From an uncultured bacterium (GTDB lineage: Bacteria; Verrucomicrobiota; Lentisphaeria; Victivallales; Victivallaceae), in NCBI GenBank assembly GCA_949286445.1, contig CASECL010000191.1:1-6365 (forward strand): a stretch of 6,365 bases of DNA, written 5' to 3'. The notes below the pieces were generated by a model. It did no database searches and was not told the origin of the DNA. It worked only from the letters and a program-made list of their open reading frames with translations. Made by a program: the position numbers and the translations under genes. Shown here one piece after another: positions 1-4,903 of the stretch. Numbering within the stretch: the stretch's first letter is position 1; each line of letters starts with the position of its first letter.

Positions 1-1
1 A

Positions 2-1519
2 AAAGATATTGAGGTTGACAGCAGTAAATCCATTGCCGCATTTTTGAACAGCAGTCATATTGATATTGACGTGCGCTGCGGCATGAGAAATTTGTGTTCC
101 CGCTGCCGGATAACCTTGAAGAAAGGCCGTTTTAAAATCGGAGATGACCGGATTTACGATTGTGATGTCAATGGAGAACTTGAAGTCAATTCATGCATCG
201 CTTTTGCCGTTTCCGACGGGGAAATTCTGGTGCCGCGTGAAAGTATGGCGGTAAAAAAAGCCAAGGTAGCGCAGGATTTTATCTGTGATTTGGATATTTC
301 CGGGATGAAAGGAACTGCTTTGGCCGTAGATATCGGCACCACTACGGTTGCCGCCGCCTTCGTAAAGGACGGTAAGGTGGAAAAAAGTGCCGGAAACAGC
401 AATCTCCAGTTTAAGTACGGCGATAATGTGGCCAGCCGGATAAGTTATGCCCGCGATGAAGCATCACGCCGGGAATTGCAGAAAGCCGCAGTGGATTCAA
501 TAAATGTGCTGATCCGTGAAATGGGGTTGGAAAATGCGAAACCTGATGTTGTCGCAGTGGCTGGCAATACAGTAATGACCCATTTGTTTTTTGCCTATGA
601 TGTGGAAAGCATAGGGGTTCTGCCGTTTACCCCGCTGTACCGCAAATTTCCGGAACACACGGCCGGGGAATTGGGACTGGCACTGGATCCGGAGGTAAAG
701 GTTCTGGCAATACCGGCAATATCCGGATATGTCGGCGGAGATATTACCGCCGGACTTCTGGTAACCGGATTCGGCCGGGAAAAAGATAAAAACGAACTCT
801 TTATCGATGTCGGCACCAATTGCGAAATGGTGCTCCGGCTTAATGGCAGAACTTACTGCACCGCGGCGGCGGCGGGGCCGGCTTTTGAGGGGGCTAATAT
901 CTCCTGCGGCGGGCGGGCGGCTCCGGGGGCAATAGATCATCTGACCATTGATGCAGATAAGAAGATAAATTGTCATATATTGGGTGATGAACCTCAAGCG
1001 GTTTCGCTGTGCGGTTCTGCAATGGTGGACTTTATCGCAGAGTGCCGGAAGACAGATTTGATGAATGAAATGGGACGGTTTGACCTGGAGGAGTTATCAA
1101 AACTTGGATTGCTGCGGAGCGAGGGCAATCTTCACTTCATGCGCGTCTGCGGTGAATTTGCAGTGTCTGAAGCTGATGTGGAGCAGATATTGAAGGCCAA
1201 GGCCGCAGTTTATGCCGGTATTATTTCCCTTTTAGAACATTGTTCCGGTCAGCTGTCTGACCTGGATGTGATTTATCTCGGCGGCGGTTTCGCCCGTTTC
1301 CTGGATCTGAAACAGGCCGCGGCAATAAAAATGCTGCCGGATTTGCCGGAAAAAATCAAGATCTGCGGCAATACCTCACTGGCCGGAGCCGTCTGGCTGG
1401 GGGCGCACCCGGACAAAATGGCGGAATTTGAAAAACTGATTGATGAACCGGAAGATTTGCCGTTGAACTTGATTCCCACTTTTGAAATAAATTATATCGA
1501 CAGTTTGATGTTGGACTAA
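2..1519 (+). CDS. RACo-like ferredoxin/ASKHA corrinoid activation protein (DUF4445 type), 5'-partial
   Basis: The reading frame is open to the left edge, so the gene starts upstream. By comparison with family N-termini, about ten residues are missing. The first TTG in frame (44) falls inside the ferredoxin fold and is not a credible start. Numbering from it, Cys12, Cys18, Cys21 and Cys51 form the C-x5-C-x2-C...C ligand set of an N-terminal [2Fe-2S] domain. An actin-like ATPase part follows: a phosphate-1-type loop AVDIGTTTVA (about residue 95), then NSNLQFKYGDNVASRI, AGNTVMTHL, DVGTNCEM and AAAGPAFEGANISCGGRA, ending with a late LGGGFARF motif. These are the hallmarks of the reductive activators of corrinoid proteins, which use ATP to return inactive Co(II) corrinoid to Co(I) in methyltransferase systems. 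At about 505 visible residues it is shorter than classical RACo (about 630), with a compact linker. The protein is cytoplasmic. No corrinoid protein or methyltransferase gene is visible, so its partner is unknown. The family call is firm and the substrate is inferred. Confidence 0.88.
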   Translation, partial: KDIEVDSSKSIAAFLNSSHIDIDVRCGMRNLCSRCRITLKKGRFKIGDDRIYDCDVNGELEVNSCIAFAVSDGEILVPRESMAVKKAKVAQDFICDLDISGMKGTALAVDIGTTTVAAAFVKDGKVEKSAGNSNLQFKYGDNVASRISYARDEASRRELQKAAVDSINVLIREMGLENAKPDVVAVAGNTVMTHLFFAYDVESIGVLPFTPLYRKFPEHTAGELGLALDPEVKVLAIPAISGYVGGDITAGLLVTGFGREKDKNELFIDVGTNCEMVLRLNGRTYCTAAAAGPAFEGANISCGGRAAPGAIDHLTIDADKKINCHILGDEPQAVSLCGSAMVDFIAECRKTDLMNEMGRFDLEELSKLGLLRSEGNLHFMRVCGEFAVSEADVEQILKAKAAVYAGIISLLEHCSGQLSDLDVIYLGGGFARFLDLKQAAAIKMLPDLPEKIKICGNTSLAGAVWLGAHPDKMAEFEKLIDEPEDLPLNLIPTFEINYIDSLMLD

Positions 1520-1529
1520 AATAAAATAT

Positions 1530-1534
1530 AGGAG
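1530..1534 (+). promoter_or_regulatory. Shine-Dalgarno AGGAG for the GH13 gene, long spacing
   Basis: AGGAG lies 13 bases before the ATG at 1548, longer than the usual 5-9. No start codon lies in frame between them, and a weaker CAGAG sits 2 bases before the ATG. The start is therefore set by protein homology and the absence of alternatives rather than by ideal spacing. Confidence 0.5.
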
Positions 1535-1547
1535 TTTACTCAGAGAT

Positions 1548-3164
1548 ATGAGCAACCCGGAATGGCTGAAAAACGCAGTTTTTTATGAAATTTATCCTCA
1601 GAGTTTCTGTGACTCCAACGGCGACGGCATCGGGGATTTTCCCGGAATGACAAGCAAATTGGATTATGTCAAAAGTTTGGGGTGCAATGCAATCTGGCTC
1701 AATCCCTGTTTCGAGTCTCCGTTTCAGGATGCCGGATATGATATAAGCAATTACTATAAGGTTGCTCCGCGTTACGGTACCAATGAGGATCTCAAACACT
1801 ATATCGATGAGGCGCATGCCCGGGGAATACGGGTGGTGCTGGATCTGGTGGCCGGGCATACCTCCATTGAATGTGACTGGTTCAAGCAGTCATGCAAAGT
1901 TGAACGCAACAAGTATTCGGATTACTATATCTGGACCAAAGGATGGGATCGGGCATCAACCAATTACCGCACCATCAATGGCTATTCGGATCGTTCTGGA
2001 AATTTTTTGATCAACTTTTTCTATTGCCAGCCGGAGTTGACTTACGGATTTTATGCGGTGGAAGATCCGGAGTGGCAGCTGCCGATGGATCACCCCGAGG
2101 TAATGAAGGTGCGTGAAGAATTGCGCAATATAATGAAATTCTATTTGGATATGGGATGTGACGGCTTCCGGGTGGATATGGCCGCCAGTCTGATCCGGGG
2201 CGAAAAGCAATACGAAGGGTTGAAAATCCTCTGGCATGATTACCGGACCTGGATGAATGAAAATTATCCCGAGGCGGTACTGATCTCCGAATGGTCCATC
2301 CCGGAAAAATCCATTAATGCCGGATTTAATGTGGACTTTCTGGTGCACTTCGGTTTGCCGGGATACACTTCACTTTTCCGTCAGGAGCCGGAGCGGGTTC
2401 CCAATTCGCCGTACGCCGGGCAGGGGAAACGGAGTTTCTTTGACCGGGACGGAAAGGGCGATGCGGAACTCTTTGTCAATGAAGTACTGGATCAGCTGGA
2501 CAAAATGCAGGGCAAGGGATATATGTCCATTCCTACCGGCAACCACGATTTCGGCCGTATCCGCCAGGGACGGACACTGGAAGAACTGAAAGTGGTTTAT
2601 ACTGCCATTTTCACTTTCCCCGGAGTGCCGTTCCTTTACTACGGTGACGAAATCGGTATGGATTATGTTTACGGTTTGAAGAGCAAAGAGGGCGGTTACA
2701 ACCGTACCGGAGCGCGGACGCCGATGCTTTGGGATGATACGGAAAAGGCGGGATTTTCCACTGCGGATGAAAAGGATTTTTATCTGCCGCTGGGCGAAAA
2801 ATCCTCCCGGGTAAGTGTGGCATCCCAGGAAAAAGATCCCAATTCCTTGCTCAATTTCACCAGGAGATTGATTGCCATACGCCGCAAATATGCTGCTTTG
2901 GGCGGAGAAGGTGAATTTCATCCGCTGTTTGTCCGCAAAAACACCTATCCGATGATATTTGAGCGGAAACTGGGCAATGAACGGTTTGTGGTGGCGGTTA
3001 ATCCCTCTGCTCAGCCGGTCAAGGGCGAATTCGGCGTGCCGGGAATGGAAAATGCCAAGCTTATGATCTCCTGCGGAAAAATAAACTTGATTTGTTCCAG
3101 CGGAGCTTCGGTAATTGAGGCAGACGGTATTTCCGCCGCGGTTTACCGGGTGGTGAATGACTGA
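1548..3164 (+). CDS. GH13 alpha-amylase-family glycosidase (alpha-glucosidase / oligo-1,6-glucosidase-like)
   Basis: A 538-residue enzyme of the GH13 clan, expected to hydrolyse or transfer alpha-glucosidic bonds by the retaining mechanism. The N-terminus reads NAVFYEIYPQSFCDSNGDGIGDFPG, typical of the oligo-1,6-glucosidase / alpha-glucosidase / trehalose-synthase branch. Conserved regions in order: region I DLVAGH (Asp99-His104), region V-like QPEL (about 165), region II GFRVDMA with nucleophile Asp210, region III ISEWS with acid/base Glu248, and region IV TGNHDFGR with Asp334. PFLYYGDEIGM follows at about 365, and a beta-sandwich C-terminal domain covers about 445-538. Region I has Gly where most relatives have Asn before the His. 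There is no signal peptide, so the enzyme is probably cytoplasmic and acts on imported oligosaccharides or stored glucan. It lies 28 bases after the RACo-like gene, probably in the same operon. The exact substrate cannot be read from the sequence; alpha-amylase or transglucosidase activity remains possible. Confidence 0.92.
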   Translation: MSNPEWLKNAVFYEIYPQSFCDSNGDGIGDFPGMTSKLDYVKSLGCNAIWLNPCFESPFQDAGYDISNYYKVAPRYGTNEDLKHYIDEAHARGIRVVLDLVAGHTSIECDWFKQSCKVERNKYSDYYIWTKGWDRASTNYRTINGYSDRSGNFLINFFYCQPELTYGFYAVEDPEWQLPMDHPEVMKVREELRNIMKFYLDMGCDGFRVDMAASLIRGEKQYEGLKILWHDYRTWMNENYPEAVLISEWSIPEKSINAGFNVDFLVHFGLPGYTSLFRQEPERVPNSPYAGQGKRSFFDRDGKGDAELFVNEVLDQLDKMQGKGYMSIPTGNHDFGRIRQGRTLEELKVVYTAIFTFPGVPFLYYGDEIGMDYVYGLKSKEGGYNRTGARTPMLWDDTEKAGFSTADEKDFYLPLGEKSSRVSVASQEKDPNSLLNFTRRLIAIRRKYAALGGEGEFHPLFVRKNTYPMIFERKLGNERFVVAVNPSAQPVKGEFGVPGMENAKLMISCGKINLICSSGASVIEADGISAAVYRVVND

Positions 3165-3167
3165 TTG

Positions 3168-3228
3168 CCGCCGGGATTGAGTTTCCGGCGGACGGGGAAG
3201 TTGAGATGATAGACGCGTCCGCCGGAAA
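3168..3228 (+). repeat. 13-bp perfect inverted repeat with a competing shorter hairpin arm
   Basis: TTTCCGGCGGACG (3182-3194) is the exact reverse complement of CGTCCGCCGGAAA (3216-3228), with a 21-base loop that holds a purine-rich GGGAAG and an ATG (3206). A third element, CCGCCGG (3168-3174), can pair with CCGGCGG (3185-3191) instead, so the two hairpins exclude each other. No U-tract follows, so neither is a standard terminator. It could set mRNA stability or control translation of the deaminase gene. Confidence 0.7.
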
Positions 3229-3264
3229 GTATGACGGAAAATTTTTACCGGATGTTATCATAGC

Positions 3265-3269
3265 AGAGG
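3265..3269 (+). promoter_or_regulatory. Shine-Dalgarno AGAGG supporting the deaminase start at 3278
   Basis: AGAGG is followed by 8 bases and then the ATG at 3278, which is ideal spacing. This supports the internal start over the upstream ATG at 3206, which lies in the loop of a strong inverted repeat. Confidence 0.5.
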
Positions 3270-3277
3270 TGTCCGCA

Positions 3278-3709
3278 ATGTGGGATAAGCTGGAAAGTGA
3301 AGCACGGGCCGTTCTGCATCCCCGCAAAGTATCTGATTTGGTGGAAGCTGGCGGTGTTGCTGCGGCAATTTTGACCGACCGGGGAAATATTTACACCGGA
3401 ATTTGCATAGACATTGCGTGTTCGCTCGGCATGTGCGCCGAACGCAACGCCGCCGCCAATATGCTTACCCATGGCGAAAGTGTAATATCTAAAGTTGTCT
3501 GTATTGACAGGGACGGAAAATATCTGCCTCCCTGCGGAGCCTGCCGTGAATTTTTGATGGCATTGGATCGGCGCAATGCAGAAACGGAATTCCTGTTTAA
3601 TCATGGGCAGGTGGTAAAGTTAAAAGAGTTATTGCCGGATTGGTGGGGCTGGAAGTATTGTCCGGAAAGATATCCCACCGGAGGAGAAATGCAGACTCCG
3701 GCAGTTTGA
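3278..3709 (+). CDS. Cytidine deaminase-family zinc enzyme
   Basis: A 143-residue protein of the cytidine deaminase fold. These enzymes hydrolytically deaminate cytidine/deoxycytidine or related bases in salvage. The catalytic zinc site is complete: CAE with Cys53 and the proton-shuttle Glu55, then PPCGAC with Cys86 and Cys89. The segments AGGVAAAILTDRGNIYTGICID and CSLGMCAERNA, together with a C-terminal LKELLPDWWG, match a distinct subfamily usually annotated simply as cytidine deaminase family, in which the substrate is not always proven. The frame is open upstream to an ATG at 3206 (167 residues). I prefer 3278 because relatives begin close to the W-x2-L motif and AGAGG is well placed there. 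The extra 24 residues have no resemblance I recognise. The gene is last in its operon, 113 bases after the GH13 gene and just before a terminator. Blasticidin-S-deaminase-like activity is an alternative. Confidence 0.87.
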   Translation: MWDKLESEARAVLHPRKVSDLVEAGGVAAAILTDRGNIYTGICIDIACSLGMCAERNAAANMLTHGESVISKVVCIDRDGKYLPPCGACREFLMALDRRNAETEFLFNHGQVVKLKELLPDWWGWKYCPERYPTGGEMQTPAV

Positions 3710-3765
3710 TTTAAGGTTTCTCCGCAATTACATCGGAAGAGTGTCTGATGATGTATCCACCAAAT

Positions 3766-3805
3766 CGTGTGTTGTTATTCATAATAACGCACGTTTTTTT
3801 ATTTT
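3766..3805 (+). terminator. Rho-independent terminator after the deaminase gene
   Basis: CGTGTGTT (3766-3773) pairs with AACGCACG (3786-3793), 8 bp with one G-U pair. The inner ATT/AAT can extend the stem after a small bulge. Seven T (3794-3800), then A and four more T, follow at once. It lies 57 bases after the stop codon and closes the first operon. Confidence 0.85.
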
Positions 3806-3828
3806 ATTAATTACCTTATCAAGTTAAA

Positions 3829-3857
3829 TTGACAACTGCAGTACGTTTTTTTATGGG
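3829..3857 (+). promoter_or_regulatory. Candidate sigma-70 promoter TTGACA-17-TATGGG
   Basis: A consensus -35 (TTGACA, 3829-3834) is followed after 17 bases by TATGGG (3852-3857), which matches only three of six -10 positions. The spacer holds a run of seven T. Initiation would fall near 3864, exactly where the long inverted repeat begins. The -35 and spacing are good and the -10 is weak. Confidence 0.35.
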
Positions 3858-3864
3858 TAACGTA

Positions 3865-4020
3865 TTTAATCTTAAGAATTTTGCCGCAAGATCAAGACAT
3901 TTTTCCGGTGGGGTTATTACGGCAGAACTCCGGCAGAACAGACTGCCGGCCATTTACGGGAAAGCAGGAGATATTGAGATTGCGGTAAATTCCCGCCGGA
4001 AAAGTAATTCTGATGTTAAA
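3865..4020 (+). ncRNA. Candidate structured RNA: extended imperfect hairpin
   Basis: Pairing runs inward in register. TTTAAT (3865-3870) pairs with GTTAAA (4015-4020), and AGAATT (3875-3880) with AATTCT (4006-4011). A one-sided 19-base bulge (3881-3899) follows. Then TTTTTCCGG (3900-3908) pairs with CCGGAAAAG (3996-4004), GGGG (3910-3913) with TCCC (3991-3994), and TTAC (3917-3920) with GTAA (3985-3988). An inner perfect hairpin has CCGGCAG (3930-3936) pairing with CTGCCGG (3943-3949) around a 6-base loop. Its shape recalls 6S RNA, a long rod with a large bulge, but the bulge is on one side only and I recognise no signature sequence of 6S, SRP, RNase P or tmRNA. A T-run (4052-4057) lies downstream without a good terminator stem. 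It could also be a non-transcribed palindrome or a mobile-element remnant. Confidence 0.4.
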
Positions 4021-4079
4021 CAGCAATGCCGGCAGAGGATGGGAATATTGGTTTTTTCAGCTTTTTAAGACAGCCGGAC

Positions 4080-4118
4080 TTGAAAAACATTACTTTACTG
4101 GTATTGTATAGTTATGAT
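4080..4118 (+). promoter_or_regulatory. AT-rich candidate promoter of the lipoprotein-dnaG unit
   Basis: TTGAAA (4080-4085) with TATTGT (4102-4107) at 16-base spacing, or the near-consensus TATGAT (4113-4118) without a good -35, lies 27-65 bases before the ATG at 4145. A promoter is expected here because the preceding operon is terminated, but the exact boxes are uncertain. Confidence 0.25.
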
Positions 4119-4132
4119 ATTTTATATTTGAC

Positions 4133-4136
4133 AGGA
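4133..4136 (+). promoter_or_regulatory. Shine-Dalgarno AGGA of the TPR lipoprotein gene
   Basis: AGGA is placed 8 bases before the ATG at 4145. It fixes the start so that the lipoprotein signal is complete. Confidence 0.55.
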
Positions 4137-4144
4137 ATACGGGT

Positions 4145-4903
4145 ATGTTGAACAAAAACAGATTGTTTTGCATTAGTCAGGTCATTGCAATTTTGATTGT
4201 CATTGCCGGGTGCGGTGAACGTGACCCGCAGAAATTGCTTGAGTCGGCAGCGGCGGCAGAAAAGGAAAACCGTACCGCAGAAGCTATGGAATTTGCAGAG
4301 AAAAGTGTTAAATATAATCCGCAGGATGTTGATTCTCTGCTTTTTTATGCTGCTTTGCTGGAAAAGTCAGGGGATTATGAAAAGGCGTTGCCCAATGCAG
4401 AACTTGCAGTGAAATTGGCTCCGGAACGATTTGAAGCACATCATCTGGCAGGCAAAATCCTGCTGAAAATGCCTGGGCGTCACCCCGAGGCAATCGCACC
4501 TCTGCTGCGGGCAAAAGGTATTGAGGCCGGGGATCTGGATAATCTGTTGCTGCTGGCAACCTCCTACGCACAGGCAGGGAATTACAAGGAGCTGCTGAAG
4601 GCTTTGAAAGAGGCTTCCGTTATTCCCGGCTGCTTCAAGCGGGCGGAATATCATAATCTGGTGGGAATGTATTACTTCCATTACAAACTTTACGACCGGG
4701 CGGTGAAAAATTTTCTTCAGGCTTACCGGTTTGACCGCAAATCTCCGGAGATAATTTACAATATCGCCTGCGCGCAGGAAAAACGCGGCAATGCCGCCGG
4801 AGCAAAACAGTTTTATCAGCTGTATTTGCGCTCTGCCGGGGACAGAAATGACCAGAATCAGACAATTATTGACGTCAGGGCGAAATTGGCGAAGCTTAAA
4901 TGA
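4145..4903 (+). CDS. TPR-repeat lipoprotein, upstream partner of dnaG
   Basis: A 252-residue protein with a bacterial lipoprotein signal: a short basic start (Lys4, Arg6), a hydrophobic segment (7-20) and a lipobox ending IAGC, with Cys23 as the predicted lipidated residue. It should be anchored to a membrane on the outer side of the cytoplasmic membrane. The mature part is almost entirely tetratricopeptide repeats. About six can be seen, at roughly 28-60, 61-94, 96-130, 131-163, 169-203 and 204-237, recognisable by patterns such as GDYEKALPNAELAVKLAPE and YDRAVKNFLQAYRFDRKS. TPR arrays are protein-docking scaffolds and no enzymatic motif is present. The family is too general to name a partner; envelope assembly or gliding-type complexes are possibilities only. 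Its stop overlaps the dnaG start as ATGA, which suggests translational coupling to the primase gene. Confidence 0.85.
   Translation: MLNKNRLFCISQVIAILIVIAGCGERDPQKLLESAAAAEKENRTAEAMEFAEKSVKYNPQDVDSLLFYAALLEKSGDYEKALPNAELAVKLAPERFEAHHLAGKILLKMPGRHPEAIAPLLRAKGIEAGDLDNLLLLATSYAQAGNYKELLKALKEASVIPGCFKRAEYHNLVGMYYFHYKLYDRAVKNFLQAYRFDRKSPEIIYNIACAQEKRGNAAGAKQFYQLYLRSAGDRNDQNQTIIDVRAKLAKLK
4900..4903 (+). other. ATGA stop/start overlap between lipoprotein and dnaG
   Basis: The TGA stop of the lipoprotein gene (4901-4903) shares bases with the ATG of dnaG (4900-4902). Only a weak GCGAAG precedes it, so dnaG translation probably relies partly on ribosomes finishing the upstream gene. Confidence 0.75.

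Larger units (their letters stand above)
3710..4144 (+). other. 435-base intergenic region without a supported protein gene
   Basis: It contains the operon terminator, a TTGACA box, an extended inverted repeat and an AT-rich leader before the lipoprotein gene. A 79-codon TTG-initiated frame (3829-4068) crosses it, but it has no ribosome binding site and no recognisable motif, and its start codon is the TTG of the TTGACA box itself. I treat the region as non-coding DNA or RNA. Confidence 0.7.

Noticed and set aside
44..46. TTG as the start of the RACo-like gene
   Set aside because: The frame continues to the left edge, and the residues before it fit the first strands of the ferredoxin domain, so the true start is outside the window.
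497..997. A 166-codon open frame on the minus strand
   Set aside because: It is antisense to the conserved ASKHA domain of the RACo-like gene, and its product has no recognisable features.
3865..4020. Assigning the inverted repeat to tmRNA, RNase P RNA or SRP RNA
   Set aside because: None of the signature sequences of these RNAs that I know are present. Only the overall rod shape is RNA-like.
3829..4068. A 79-codon + strand frame in the intergenic region
   Set aside because: It has a TTG start with no ribosome binding site and no similarity I recognise. It overlaps the inverted repeat and a candidate promoter box.
4128..4133. A second exact TTGACA just before the lipoprotein gene
   Set aside because: It overlaps the Shine-Dalgarno sequence, and a -10 at normal spacing would fall inside the coding sequence with no match.
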